From: Mucispirillum schaedleri
GTDB taxonomy: Bacteria > Chrysiogenota > Deferribacteres > Deferribacterales > Mucispirillaceae
Assembly: GCA_949287985.1 (NCBI GenBank)
Contig: CASEIN010000062.1
Span: 25,706-89,705 of the forward strand
Length of the DNA stretch: 64,000 bases
Reading direction: 5' to 3'
In this document: piece by piece, positions 18,336-30,546 of the stretch
Layout of the letters: every line of letters begins with the position of its first letter
Position numbering within the stretch: the stretch's first letter is position 1
Made by a program: the position numbers and the translations under genes
The notes under the pieces: model-generated
Databases searched by the model: none
The model's input: the letters and a program-made list of their open reading frames with translations, nothing else
What the model was told of the DNA's origin: nothing

Positions 18336-19187
18336 TTATAATTTCTCTATAAATTTAAATGCCTTTAATGTATTTTGCATTAATGTAGTAATAGTCATAG
18401 GCCCAACACCACCGGGAACTGGGGTAATGTATGAGCATTTATCTTTTACATCTTCAAAATCCACATCACCACAGAGTTTGCCGTCAACTCTGTTAATACC
18501 AACATCTATTACAACAGCACCATCTTTAACAAATTCTTTTTTAATAAACTTAGCTTTACCAATAGCAGCAACTAAAATATCAGCTTTAGCACAAACACCG
18601 CTTAAATCTTTTGTTTTAGAATGGCATACTGTAACAGTAGCATTAGCTTTTAAAAGCATAGCAGCAATTGGCTTTCCAACAATATTACTTCTGCCAACAA
18701 CTACAGCGTTTTTGCCAGCTATATCAATACCATAATCAGCCATCATATTCATAACTCCAAAAGGAGTGCAAGGCATAAGGCAGTCTTCACCAATATTTAA
18801 TAGCCCTACATTATATGGGTGAAAGCCGTCTACATCTTTTTCTGCCTTTATAGCACGTAAAATAGTTTTTTCATCGCAGGCAGAAGGAAGTGGCAGCTGC
18901 ACTAATATACCATGTATTTTTTCATCATTATTAAATTTTTCAACAAGTTTTAATACATCACTAGTTGTAACATCAGCACTAATTCTTTCAACAACAGAAT
19001 AAAAACCACATTCTATTGCTGCCTTTTCTTTAGAATTAACATAAACTGAGCTTGCAGCATCATCACCTGCTAAAATAACAGCAATGCCGGGAGCTTTACC
19101 TGTTTTTTCTTTTAAAGCTGATGTTTCTTCTTTTATATTTTGCCTAAATTTAGCAGATAATGCTTTACCATCAAGAATTACTGCCAT
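18336..19187 (-). CDS. folD: FolD bifunctional methylenetetrahydrofolate dehydrogenase/cyclohydrolase
   Basis: Interconverts 5,10-methylene-, methenyl- and 10-formyl-THF with NADP. The start is the ATG at 19187, preceded by AGGGGG at good spacing, giving 283 residues and the typical beginning MAVILDGKALSAK; a longer reading from 19259 is not needed. Signature motifs: YVNSKEKAAIECGF (catalytic YxxxK), ILVQLPLP (about residue 95), KDVDGFHP and PCTPFGVM, and the NADP loop VVGRSNIVGKPIA. The first 17 bases overlap the end of gyrA. Its neighbour mnmE also uses a folate cofactor. Confidence 0.95.
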   Translation of the reverse strand: MAVILDGKALSAKFRQNIKEETSALKEKTGKAPGIAVILAGDDAASSVYVNSKEKAAIECGFYSVVERISADVTTSDVLKLVEKFNNDEKIHGILVQLPLPSACDEKTILRAIKAEKDVDGFHPYNVGLLNIGEDCLMPCTPFGVMNMMADYGIDIAGKNAVVVGRSNIVGKPIAAMLLKANATVTVCHSKTKDLSGVCAKADILVAAIGKAKFIKKEFVKDGAVVIDVGINRVDGKLCGDVDFEDVKDKCSYITPVPGGVGPMTITTLMQNTLKAFKFIEKL

Positions 19188-21645
19188 TATCTTCCCCCTG
19201 AATTTCTTCTTCATTTTCACTGTCATCTTTTGGTACAACAGTAAATGAAATAATTTCATCGCCTGATGTATTCATTAATCTTGTTCCTTGAGTATTTCTA
19301 CCAATAACTGATACTTCAGAAGCAGAAATTCTTATAGTTTTACCGTTTTTAGTAATAAGCATAATATCATCTTCTTCTGGAGCTATCTGCCTTACACCAA
19401 CCACAAGCCCTGTTTTAGAAGTAAGTTTCATTAATTTTAAACCTTTACCACCACGAGATTGCAGCCTGTATTCATCTTTATCAGTACCTTTTCCATAACC
19501 AAGTGAAGTAACAGCTAAAAGAGGCCTTGCTTCTTCCACAACTTCAGCAGATACAACCACATCATCTCTTTCAAGCATAATGCCTCTTACACCTGTAGCA
19601 GTTCTACCCATAGGGCGTACATCTTCTACGCTAAACTGAATAGTTTTTCCATCCCTTGTTGCAAGAAATACTTTATCATCATCACCTGTTAAAAGAGTTG
19701 TCACTATTTCATCATTATCTCTTAAATTAAGAGCAATAATACCACTTCTACCACTTTTAAATTCTACAGTTTTAACTCTTTTTACAACACCATATTTAGT
19801 AGCAAAGAAAATAGATTTTGTTTCATCTTTTTCAGGCAGTGTTAAAAATGATGCAATTTTTTCATTTTCATCTAAAGTTAAAAGGTTAGAAATATGCCTG
19901 CCTTTAGAATCTCTTGACTGCTCTGGTATTTGGTAAACTTTTAAGAAATGAACTTTACCTTTTGTAGTAAATATAAAAAGGTGGCTTTTATTTGTAGTAT
20001 ATATTATTTCTTCTACAAAATCTTCGCTTTTATTAGCAGCACCAATTTTACCTTTTCCACCTCTTTTTTGAGCTGTAAAGTTATTAAGTAAAGTTCTTTT
20101 AATGTAACCGTTATGAGTGATAGTAACCACCATTTCATCGTTTGGTATTAAATCTTCATAGTCAATATCATCAATGCTGTCAGCAATTTCTGTTTTTCTT
20201 TCATCGCCATATCTGTTTTTAATATCGACTATTTCTTCCCTAATAACACTCATAAGTTTAGATTTAGAATTAAGTATAGAGTTATAATATTCTATATCTT
20301 TTTTAAGCTGTTCATATTCTTCGTTTAATTTATCAATCTCCAAACCTGTAATTTTAGCAAGACGCATATCTAAAATAGCTTGAGACTGAATATCTGATAA
20401 ATCAAACCTTTCCATTAATGCTTTTTTAGCTGTTGGAGTATCTTTTGATTCTTTAATAATTTTAACTACTTCATCAATATTATTAACGGCTATTCTTAAG
20501 CCTTCAACAATATGCATTCTTTCTTCGGCTTTCATAAGTTTATAGCGTGTTCTTCTAGTTACAACTTCTATTCTATGGTTTAAAAACTCAGTTAATATAT
20601 TTTCTAAAGATAAGATTTGCGGTCTACCGCCAACAAGGGCAACCATATTAAAACCAAAAGATGATTCTAATGCAGTAAACTTATATAACCTGTTTAATAT
20701 AACTTCAGCAGATTCGCCTTTTTTAACATCTATTAATATTTTTATACCTTTCATACTAGATACATCTCTAATATCAGTAATGCCCGGTATTTTCTTTTCA
20801 TTAACAAGCTCTGCAATTTTTTCAACAAGTGCAGATTTATTTACTTGGTATGGGATTTCAGTAATAACAATCTGCTCTTTACCGCCTTTAATTTCTACAA
20901 TTTCAGCTCTTGCTCTAATACGGATACTTGCTCTGCCTGTTTTATAAGCATTTATAATATCCCCTTTTCCCATAATAATACCGCTTGTAGGAAAATCTGG
21001 ACCTTTAATAATATTAAATAAACCTTCTTCAGTATAGTTTTCTTCATCTATCATATATAAAAGACCGTCCATAACTTCAGTTAAGTTATGTGGTGGAATA
21101 TTTGTTGCCATACCAACAGCAATACCAGAAATACCGTTTATTAAAAGGTTAGGTATTTTTGTAGGGAAAACTGTAGGTTCTGTCATAGAGCCGTCATAGT
21201 TTGGCATAAAATCTACTGTGTTACAGTCAATATCTGCCATAAGCTCATCACTAATTCTAGCCATTCTAGCTTCTGTATAACGAGATGCTGCAGCACTATC
21301 CCCATCTATTGAACCAAAGTTACCTTGACCAATAACAAGTGGATATCTCATAGAGAAATCTTGAGCTAAACGAACTAAAGCATCATAAATTGCACTATCG
21401 CCATGTGGGTGAAGTTTACCCATAGTATCCCCAACAATTCTGGCAGATTTCTTATTAGGCTTATTATACTGCACACCCATTTCGTTCATTGTAAAAAGCA
21501 CACGCCTGTGAACCGGTTTTAAACCGTCCCTAACATCAGGAAGAGCTCTTCCTGCAATAACGCTCATGGCATAATCTAAATAACTGTTTTTAAGGGTATC
21601 TTCTATTGATACATCTTGAATATTTTTATTAATTATTTCGCTCAT
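19171..21645 (-). CDS. gyrA: DNA gyrase subunit A
   Basis: 824-residue breakage-reunion subunit of gyrase, which introduces negative supercoils with GyrB. The active-site tyrosine lies in SAAASRYTEARM, near residue 122. The quinolone-region helix reads HPHGDSAIYDALVRLAQDF, with Ser and Asp... the positions equivalent to Ser83/Asp87 can be read here as Ser and Asp. The C-terminal six-bladed domain includes the GyrA-box QKRGGKG, which marks a true gyrase rather than topoisomerase IV. The acidic tail is DDSENEEEIQGEDN. 10 bases separate it from gyrB upstream, and it overlaps folD by 17 bases. Confidence 0.97.
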   Translation of the reverse strand: MSEIINKNIQDVSIEDTLKNSYLDYAMSVIAGRALPDVRDGLKPVHRRVLFTMNEMGVQYNKPNKKSARIVGDTMGKLHPHGDSAIYDALVRLAQDFSMRYPLVIGQGNFGSIDGDSAAASRYTEARMARISDELMADIDCNTVDFMPNYDGSMTEPTVFPTKIPNLLINGISGIAVGMATNIPPHNLTEVMDGLLYMIDEENYTEEGLFNIIKGPDFPTSGIIMGKGDIINAYKTGRASIRIRARAEIVEIKGGKEQIVITEIPYQVNKSALVEKIAELVNEKKIPGITDIRDVSSMKGIKILIDVKKGESAEVILNRLYKFTALESSFGFNMVALVGGRPQILSLENILTEFLNHRIEVVTRRTRYKLMKAEERMHIVEGLRIAVNNIDEVVKIIKESKDTPTAKKALMERFDLSDIQSQAILDMRLAKITGLEIDKLNEEYEQLKKDIEYYNSILNSKSKLMSVIREEIVDIKNRYGDERKTEIADSIDDIDYEDLIPNDEMVVTITHNGYIKRTLLNNFTAQKRGGKGKIGAANKSEDFVEEIIYTTNKSHLFIFTTKGKVHFLKVYQIPEQSRDSKGRHISNLLTLDENEKIASFLTLPEKDETKSIFFATKYGVVKRVKTVEFKSGRSGIIALNLRDNDEIVTTLLTGDDDKVFLATRDGKTIQFSVEDVRPMGRTATGVRGIMLERDDVVVSAEVVEEARPLLAVTSLGYGKGTDKDEYRLQSRGGKGLKLMKLTSKTGLVVGVRQIAPEEDDIMLITKNGKTIRISASEVSVIGRNTQGTRLMNTSGDEIISFTVVPKDDSENEEEIQGEDNGSNS

Positions 21646-21655
21646 CTAACCACCA

Positions 21656-24025
<2,370 letters not shown>

Positions 24026-24038
24026 TTATCCTTATATA

Positions 24039-25049
24039 TTAATTTAATTTAATTGTATTTTTAAAATTTAATTTTGAATTATCAACACCTGTATATAAAA
24101 CCTGCCTGCCTGTTGAAAACAAATCCTTAATAAATGAAGCTCTGCCACTATCAAGAGCAGCCTCAAAATCATCTAAAAGAGTAATTATACTTATTTTTCT
24201 ATTTTCTTCAATAATTTTTATAAAAGAATATAATGAAAGTAGAGAAAATGTCTTTTTTTGTCCAGTAGATGAGAATTTTTCTATTACTTTATTATCAAGC
24301 TCCATTTCTATTTTATCCCTATGAACGCCATACAGTATCTTTTTTATAATTTTTTCTTTATTTAATAAACTTTCATCTAAAATATTACTGCTGTATTTTA
24401 TAAAAACTTTTTCATATTTAAATTCCAGCCTGTTATAAACATTATTAAGATAATTATTTAATTCTTCTACCATTTTATTACGTTTACTATATATTGTATT
24501 TGATAAACTAATTATTTTTTCATTAAGCACATCTATATATGTATAATCAATATTATCTTTTTCCAGTTCTGCTGTTTTTTGTGATAAAATTCTGGTGTAT
24601 GTTTTTATATCATAAATATGTTTTTTATCATAGTAAAAAATGAACCTGTCTAAAAAATTTCTTCTATCAATTTGGTCTTTAGAAAGTATACCTAAATTTT
24701 CAGGTGTATAAAAAGCAATAGGATAGTTATAGATAAAATCAGCAATATTTTCTATTTCATCACCATTATACATTGTAGAGCGTTTATTTTTATATAGGCA
24801 TATAATATTTGAATTATAGTTTTCTTCTGCAATATCACTTTCTATACGAAAAAAATCGCTGTTAAAATTGATTATAGATGAAAATGGTTGTTTTTTAAAA
24901 CTTTTAACACCAAATAATATGTATAAAGCTTCTAAAATTGATGTTTTACCAGTGCCATTTTCACCTATAAATATAGTTTCATCTTCTAAGTCATATTTTG
25001 AAGAAATATGATTTCTAAAGTTATTTAGTTTTAAATTTAATACCTGCAT
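24039..25049 (-). CDS. recF: DNA replication and repair protein RecF
   Basis: 336-residue SMC-like ATPase of the RecFOR gap-repair pathway, which helps load RecA at single-strand gaps. Walker A is FIGENGTGKTSILEALY (about residues 28-44), the ABC signature region is SSTGQKKTFSLLSL, and Walker B is ITLLDDFEAALDSGR. Somewhat short and diverged compared with the usual 360 residues. The stop of dnaN is directly followed by its ATG. The dnaA-dnaN-recF-gyrB order supports the assignment. Confidence 0.92.
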   Translation of the reverse strand: MQVLNLKLNNFRNHISSKYDLEDETIFIGENGTGKTSILEALYILFGVKSFKKQPFSSIINFNSDFFRIESDIAEENYNSNIICLYKNKRSTMYNGDEIENIADFIYNYPIAFYTPENLGILSKDQIDRRNFLDRFIFYYDKKHIYDIKTYTRILSQKTAELEKDNIDYTYIDVLNEKIISLSNTIYSKRNKMVEELNNYLNNVYNRLEFKYEKVFIKYSSNILDESLLNKEKIIKKILYGVHRDKIEMELDNKVIEKFSSTGQKKTFSLLSLYSFIKIIEENRKISIITLLDDFEAALDSGRASFIKDLFSTGRQVLYTGVDNSKLNFKNTIKLN

Positions 25050-26159
25050 TTATATTTTATCTATTGATATAGGAACAACTAAATATCTGTAGTTAGTATC
25101 ATTAGGTGTTACAAGAACTGGCGAACGTTTATCTGCCATTTCTAATATAAATTCTTCAGTATCAATATTAACTAATATTTCATTTAAATGTTTTGCATTT
25201 AATATGATTTCAAAAGGTTCAGAGTTATATTCTATAACATCAATTGTTTCAGAACCTTCACCATATATAGTTTCTAATGATGATATTTTTAAATTAGAAT
25301 TATCAAAATTTAATATAATACCCGGTGTTTCATCACTTGTAATAGCAGAAATCCTTTTAGATGCATCAATAAATGATTTTCTATCAAGTTTTGCTTTTAT
25401 AGGGTAGTCGTTATTAAATAATCTTTCAATGTTTTTAATAAACTTTTCTATTAATTTAGAATATATGATTATATTGTCATGTTTGAAAGAAATTTGTTTT
25501 CTATCAGTTTGTATTTCTATATCGCCTTTAGCTTCAAATATTCTTAATATTTCAGTAATAGTTTTCTTAGGAATATTAATCATAAAATCATTAGAATATT
25601 CTGCATCAATATTAGTTGAAGCTATTGCTATACGCTGCATGCCTGTTGCAAATGTTTCTACTATATCTCTATTTATTCTAACCTGCGCACCAGTATATTC
25701 CAGCTTTGTAGAATCATTTGATATACAAAAGTATGTTCTTTTCATAAGATTTATAAAATTAGCTGCATCAATTTTAATAAAATATTCTGGTATAATATCA
25801 CTAATTGATGGGAAGTTTTCAGATGATAATGTGGATAACTTAAATTTTGATTTACCACATATTGCATTAAGCCTTGTATCATCATATTGAAAATCAATTA
25901 AAGCTCCATCTGGAAGCTCTTTAATAATATCTAAAAGTTTTCTACAGCTAACTGTAACTCTACCTTCTTTTTCTACAGAGTTTGGTTCAAAAAAACATGA
26001 AAAACCCATTTGATAGTTAGTAGCTTTTATGTTTACAGTATTGTTTTCTACTTCAATATAAATGTTTTGAAGTATATCATTTAAACCTTTAGGATTAGTA
26101 AAGCTGTTAGCATACTGTAAATATTTTAAAATATCTTCTTTAAGAACTTTAAATTGCAT
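25050..26159 (-). CDS. dnaN: DNA polymerase III beta subunit (sliding clamp)
   Basis: 369-residue processivity clamp with three repeated clamp domains. It begins MQFKVLKEDILKYLQY, a typical clamp N-terminus, and ends YRYLVVPISIDKI, close to the family C-terminal motif. It lies between the dnaA-dnaN gap with DnaA boxes and recF. A DnaA-box match (TGTGGATAA, 25830-25838) falls inside the coding region and may be chance or an outlying box. Diverged in the middle but the synteny makes the call secure. Confidence 0.95.
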   Translation of the reverse strand: MQFKVLKEDILKYLQYANSFTNPKGLNDILQNIYIEVENNTVNIKATNYQMGFSCFFEPNSVEKEGRVTVSCRKLLDIIKELPDGALIDFQYDDTRLNAICGKSKFKLSTLSSENFPSISDIIPEYFIKIDAANFINLMKRTYFCISNDSTKLEYTGAQVRINRDIVETFATGMQRIAIASTNIDAEYSNDFMINIPKKTITEILRIFEAKGDIEIQTDRKQISFKHDNIIIYSKLIEKFIKNIERLFNNDYPIKAKLDRKSFIDASKRISAITSDETPGIILNFDNSNLKISSLETIYGEGSETIDVIEYNSEPFEIILNAKHLNEILVNIDTEEFILEMADKRSPVLVTPNDTNYRYLVVPISIDKI

Positions 26160-26221
26160 TTTAACCTCATATTAATATATGTGTGTTTCTTATATATAAA
26201 TAGTTGTTGTTATTATAGTAG

Positions 26222-26230
26222 TGTGGATAA
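26222..26230 (-). promoter_or_regulatory. DnaA box 1
   Basis: TGTGGATAA, the reverse complement of the consensus TTATCCACA, at the dnaN-proximal side of the dnaA-dnaN gap. Confidence 0.7.
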
Positions 26231-26452
26231 CTACCATTAACCTTAAAAAGTATATATTTTATAATGAATTTAATCAATAATAAAATGTTATAACTTTCAT
26301 TAATTTTAAAAAATTATTAAAAAAATTTCAAGTAATTTATTAAAAAACATAATTTTTAATTAAAATTTTAAAAAAAAAATAAGTATGTTGAAAACTTTTT
26401 CTTTTAAAAACTTTTATAACTTTATAATTTATTGATACATATAGTAATATTA

Positions 26453-26472
26453 TGTGGATAAAATGTGTATAA
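26453..26472 (-). promoter_or_regulatory. DnaA boxes 2 and 3, paired
   Basis: TGTGGATAA (26453-26461) followed 2 bases later by TGTGTATAA (26464-26472): TTATCCACA and TTATACACA on the - strand, both fitting TTATNCACA. They lie just past the dnaA stop codon, next to the AT-rich core, and could guide DnaA filament assembly toward it. Confidence 0.72.
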
Positions 26473-26477
26473 CTTTC

Positions 26478-27836
26478 TTATACAGAAAACATTTTCATTT
26501 TATTACTTAATTCATTTAGAGTATTAACTATATATGTGTTATTATTACTTATATCTTTTTCTATTTTAGTTATGGAGTTTTTTATAGTTGAGTGGTCTCT
26601 ATTAAAAATATCTCCAATACCTTTAAGTGAAGACGGTGTATTTTTATATATTAGGTATATGGCAAGATTTCTAGGTATAACAATATTTTGCGAACGGCTT
26701 GGTGATTTTAAATCAACAAGTTTTATGTTAAAGTATTCAGATATTATATCTATTATATTTTGTGGTGTTAAAGTTTTATCTCTTTTTACAAGCATTGATG
26801 CTATATGGTTTTGTAAAAAGTCAATAGTCAGCTCCACATTATGAAATTTAGACTGAACAAAAGCAGTTTTAGCAGCACCAAGCAAATCCCTTGTGCTGTC
26901 AGATTTAATGTTTTCAGCCAAATAGTATATTATATCATCAGTCATAAATATACCATACTGGGAAGAAAAGCTTTTTAATATAGCCACCTTTTCTTCAACT
27001 GAAGGTGTGCCAATATGGGCAATCAAACCACCAGCAAAACGGCTTTTTAACCTTTTATCCATATTTATGCTTTCATCAGGTGATGAGTTAGATGTTAAAA
27101 TTATCTGCTTTTCATTACTATGTAGCTTTGAAAATAAAAAGAAAAATTCTTCTGTTGTAGCATGGTTTCTTGATATAATCTGCACATCATCAAAAAGCAG
27201 CACATCTAAAGAGCAGTATTTTTCCTTAAATTCTGCCATTTTATTTTTTGTAAGTGATGAAACAAATTCATCTCTAAAATGTTCTCCAGTAATACATAAA
27301 ATTTTCTTTTTAGGAAAATTAAGCCTTATATAGTTACCAACTGCATGCATAAGGTGAGTTTTTCCAAGCCCCACATCACCATAAATATATATAGGATTAT
27401 TAAGCTTATCAAACCCTTTAGCAGCACTTAAACATGCTGAATGAGCAAATGAATTTGACTTACCAGCCACAAATGTATCAAAAGTATAATCTTTATTAAG
27501 TGGTATACTGTATGAATCATAATTATCATTATTTTTTATAACTTCAGAAACAACATTTTCCTGCACTTCTTTTTTCGGCTGTTTTGCACCTTTAAGTGTA
27601 ATTTTAATATCACAGTCAAGATGGTAAAACTCTTTTAAAGCAGATTTTAATTTAGTTAAATATTTATCTTCCACCCAGTTTTTTATAAACTTATTATCAG
27701 CCTGTAATGTTATTACATTTGATTCAAAGGATAGAATTTTTAAATCTTTTATCCATTTAAAAAATTCTGCGTCCTGCATTTTACCTTTAATATCAGATAA
27801 TATAGTATCCCACGAAGCATCAAATTTATTATTCAT
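26478..27836 (-). CDS. dnaA: Chromosomal replication initiator DnaA
   Basis: 452-residue AAA+ initiator that binds DnaA boxes and melts oriC. N-terminal domain I (WDTILSDIKGKMQDAEFFKW), a short linker, then the AAA+ domain with Walker A YGDVGLGKTHLMHAVGNYI (about residues 151-169), Walker B VLLFDDVQ, and the C-terminal DNA-binding helix-turn-helix with the signature NRDHSTIKNSI. It starts 9 bases after the upstream gene, so it has no long promoter gap of its own and may be read from the purC side. dnaN follows across the candidate oriC. Confidence 0.97.
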   Translation of the reverse strand: MNNKFDASWDTILSDIKGKMQDAEFFKWIKDLKILSFESNVITLQADNKFIKNWVEDKYLTKLKSALKEFYHLDCDIKITLKGAKQPKKEVQENVVSEVIKNNDNYDSYSIPLNKDYTFDTFVAGKSNSFAHSACLSAAKGFDKLNNPIYIYGDVGLGKTHLMHAVGNYIRLNFPKKKILCITGEHFRDEFVSSLTKNKMAEFKEKYCSLDVLLFDDVQIISRNHATTEEFFFLFSKLHSNEKQIILTSNSSPDESINMDKRLKSRFAGGLIAHIGTPSVEEKVAILKSFSSQYGIFMTDDIIYYLAENIKSDSTRDLLGAAKTAFVQSKFHNVELTIDFLQNHIASMLVKRDKTLTPQNIIDIISEYFNIKLVDLKSPSRSQNIVIPRNLAIYLIYKNTPSSLKGIGDIFNRDHSTIKNSITKIEKDISNNNTYIVNTLNELSNKMKMFSV

Positions 27837-27844
27837 TTTATCAC

Positions 27845-28765
27845 CTAAAAAAAAGCAGTAATATTTATACCAGCAGAATAACCTATACCTGTTGATGAAT
27901 TACTAAAAAGTTTGACCTCTTTAGAAGTATACCTGTGGCTGTCTGCAATAAATTCTATAAAAGGGCTAATACGAACAGTATCTTTTATTGTTAATGCATA
28001 ACGAAACCTTATGGATATTGTATCGGTATAATACTTTTCCTGCTCTGTATAATATACATCCTTTATCATACTAGAAAGTCTATACATGTCATTTTCCATT
28101 TCTGCCTGAAACTGCAGCATATTATTTTTATTAATGCCTAAATTATAAGAAAAAAACATGTCTAAAACTGGCACATATTTAAATTCTACAGAGCTGTATT
28201 TTAAAAAATCTACTTTTATATAAGTTAAAGGCATACCAAAAATAACATGAAGCCCTGGTTTTGAATACTCATATCTTATAACAGGTAAAGGATAGCCACC
28301 TAAAAATGACCTGCTTGTAGAATATTCTATACCTAAATAAAGTCTTGAATAATAAGCCAGTGCTTTACCGTTTATATTTTCATATTCTGTAATATGCTGG
28401 AAAACTTTAAAAGCATAAAATACATCAAAATCTATTAAATTAAGTGAAGTCATAGGCTTATCACTATTAGATGAAAGCCCAATACCTGCCCAGTGGCTGC
28501 CTGCCTTATATGCGTATGTTAAACCTAATTTAGTAAGTGTATCGTTTCCTAAAATTTGTTGAAATTCATATCCGAACTGATGAGGCGTGCTTGTATGAAG
28601 CCCAGAAACTTCTATTGCATGAGTATCATGTTTTGCAGTATCAAGCCACCTGTATTTAAAATCAACACCTTCATATGGAGTATATAATGCATTTGATGCA
28701 TAAACATATGAATAAGAAAATAATATCAGTATTAAAAATAATAATTTTTTAGTCATCTTGCTCAT
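27845..28765 (-). CDS. Predicted outer-membrane beta-barrel protein of unknown function
   Basis: Unrecognised 306-residue protein with a signal peptide (MSKMTKKLLFLILILFSYSYVYAS) and no other transmembrane helix. The body is full of amphipathic beta-strands with aromatic girdle residues and ends in ...INITAFF, a terminal phenylalanine as in BAM-dependent outer-membrane barrels. Its start overlaps the end of the upstream 592-residue gene by 17 bases (an internal ATG at 28756 overlaps by 8), and dnaA follows 8 bases after its stop. The position within a replication array is curious and probably only reflects co-transcription. Confidence 0.68.
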   Translation of the reverse strand: MSKMTKKLLFLILILFSYSYVYASNALYTPYEGVDFKYRWLDTAKHDTHAIEVSGLHTSTPHQFGYEFQQILGNDTLTKLGLTYAYKAGSHWAGIGLSSNSDKPMTSLNLIDFDVFYAFKVFQHITEYENINGKALAYYSRLYLGIEYSTSRSFLGGYPLPVIRYEYSKPGLHVIFGMPLTYIKVDFLKYSSVEFKYVPVLDMFFSYNLGINKNNMLQFQAEMENDMYRLSSMIKDVYYTEQEKYYTDTISIRFRYALTIKDTVRISPFIEFIADSHRYTSKEVKLFSNSSTGIGYSAGINITAFF

Positions 28766-30527
28766 CTATTTGAAATAACGTATTTTTCTCAATAGCAATA
28801 TTTTTTAGGAATAAAGAACCAAATCTTACACCTGCCCATAACGGAATATTATTTAAAACAGCAAATTCAGCAGCATGAGAAAATGGTGATATATTTTCCA
28901 CTAATAACCCTTTTGCTGTTTTATAATTATTTAATTTTGTAACAGGCAGATTATAAGCAGCAATAATTTTATCACTATAATCTTCAAGATTTAAATTAGT
29001 TTCTATTTTACCACTACATTCAATTCTATTTAAACCATATGCTGCAAATGCTTCTCTCTCTTTATATTTTATAATCATATCTTCAGCAATATGTGGAGTA
29101 TCTGATATATCAAACCCATATATTTCAGGTGGCATAACTTGTGCAGCATATCGTTTATTACGCCATTTTCTAAAACATATTATATCACTTGTTTCGCCAA
29201 AAAGTGTATCTTTTAACATTCTTCTTATTTCATCATGGTCAAGATAGTATATATCATTCTCATTAACAAGCTTGTTTTTATTTATACCTATTTCAGTAAG
29301 ATTTTTAAAAGCTTCTTTAGATTTTACTATAAATTCAGATGCTGTTAAATAAAGCTCATCTCTCATATCTAAAAGCTTATGCATATTTTTTATAGCTTTT
29401 TTTAATTTAGAGGTTCTAGAAAATATGGAAAATCTTTTCATATGGACTTTTATTTTATCCACCTTTTTTTCCACATTAAACACTACCTTTTCCACAGGGC
29501 TTTCAAAATCCAAATATTTTGGCAGTAAAAATTCTTCTTCACTATAAAATATAGAGTTGGTTCTTGTTTTATATACAGCATTTAATACAAGTGATATATT
29601 AGGATACTTTTTTAATAAAGTAGATAAGTTATTCATAAATTCAATAGATAAATATTCGTATACAATAACCATCTGCACTATATAATCATAAAAAGATTTA
29701 TTAGAAACCATATTTGCATCTAATGAAGCAATACTTTCTTTAATACTTTCAAGCACTTCTTTTATTTCTTCAAAAGTAACAGGGAAAAAGTTTCTATTTA
29801 ACTTATCAAGCTTTGAATATCCCATTTTTAAAAACAGATTAGGTGCATAACTTCTTCTATAAAGGGACTTATTAAGCCCAATAGTATGCATCATTTTTTC
29901 AAAACCAGTTAAATTTATATAAAGCCTTCCATATAAAGGAACTATTGATGGAGATGTGGTTTTTAAATTACATGAAACAAATATAGGGTTTAAAATATCT
30001 AACACTTCACTAAATATTGATGTTGATAAGTGGGATAAAACCTGTGGAAAATATGTTGCAAAATAAGAATTAGATAAAATAATTTCTTCATCATACATTC
30101 TAGATTTTGGCTCACTATATTCATTAGATGAAAGAGGCCTTGGTATAGTATAATCTCTAGCATCATCATTTTGTGATACTTCATGCACTATTTCTGCATT
30201 TCTTACATAGCAGTTATCTTCACACAAATAAATATCCATAAGTAATGGTGCATTAACCACTCTTTCAGCTTTAAATATTGTATCTATTAAAGTATTAATA
30301 TCAAAAGATGATAAAGGGTGCTTATTTCTAATATTTCTAGTATTATCTTGATACTGCCCTTTTAATATAATAAACTCATAATCTTCTGTAACAGCATGGA
30401 AAAAACCAAAATTATTATGGTAATGTGGGTGAATTTTAAGTTCTATGCCGTCTTGCTGGTCACTATATATTTTAATGCCGTTTTGACTTAATGTTTCAAA
30501 AATATTGGAAGCTAAAATTTCACCCAT
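28749..30527 (-). CDS. PEP synthase/rifampicin phosphotransferase-like protein lacking the ATP-grasp core
   Basis: 592-residue protein, no signal peptide or membrane segment, so cytoplasmic. Its architecture resembles PEP-utilising enzymes. The N-terminal region (about 85-125, FKAERVVNAPLLMDIYLCED then VRNAEIV) looks like the end of the ATP-grasp domain of PEP synthases. A long middle domain has FPQVLSHLSTSIFSEVLDIL and LYGRLYINLTG, as in rifampicin phosphotransferases. The C-terminus holds a swivelling phosphohistidine-type domain, KGLLVENISPFSHAAEFAVL then NIPLWAGVRFG, with the expected His near residue 551. Most of the ATP-binding domain is missing. Whether it still transfers phosphate is unknown. 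It lies between purC and dnaA in one - strand array. The remote homology is my reading by eye. Confidence 0.5.
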   Translation of the reverse strand: MGEILASNIFETLSQNGIKIYSDQQDGIELKIHPHYHNNFGFFHAVTEDYEFIILKGQYQDNTRNIRNKHPLSSFDINTLIDTIFKAERVVNAPLLMDIYLCEDNCYVRNAEIVHEVSQNDDARDYTIPRPLSSNEYSEPKSRMYDEEIILSNSYFATYFPQVLSHLSTSIFSEVLDILNPIFVSCNLKTTSPSIVPLYGRLYINLTGFEKMMHTIGLNKSLYRRSYAPNLFLKMGYSKLDKLNRNFFPVTFEEIKEVLESIKESIASLDANMVSNKSFYDYIVQMVIVYEYLSIEFMNNLSTLLKKYPNISLVLNAVYKTRTNSIFYSEEEFLLPKYLDFESPVEKVVFNVEKKVDKIKVHMKRFSIFSRTSKLKKAIKNMHKLLDMRDELYLTASEFIVKSKEAFKNLTEIGINKNKLVNENDIYYLDHDEIRRMLKDTLFGETSDIICFRKWRNKRYAAQVMPPEIYGFDISDTPHIAEDMIIKYKEREAFAAYGLNRIECSGKIETNLNLEDYSDKIIAAYNLPVTKLNNYKTAKGLLVENISPFSHAAEFAVLNNIPLWAGVRFGSLFLKNIAIEKNTLFQIDEQDD

Positions 30528-30546
30528 TAATAATCACCTTAATATA

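Larger units (their letters stand above)
26160..26477. other. oriC: Candidate replication origin (oriC) between dnaA and dnaN
   Basis: 318-base gap with a very AT-rich core (about 26270-26400, long A/T runs suitable for unwinding). Three DnaA-box matches stand at the two ends: TGTGGATAA at 26222-26230 and 26453-26461, and TGTGTATAA at 26464-26472, the latter two only 2 bases apart. This is the classic layout of a dnaA-dnaN origin. The number of boxes is low, so part of the origin may lie elsewhere. It probably also holds the dnaN promoter. Confidence 0.62.
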
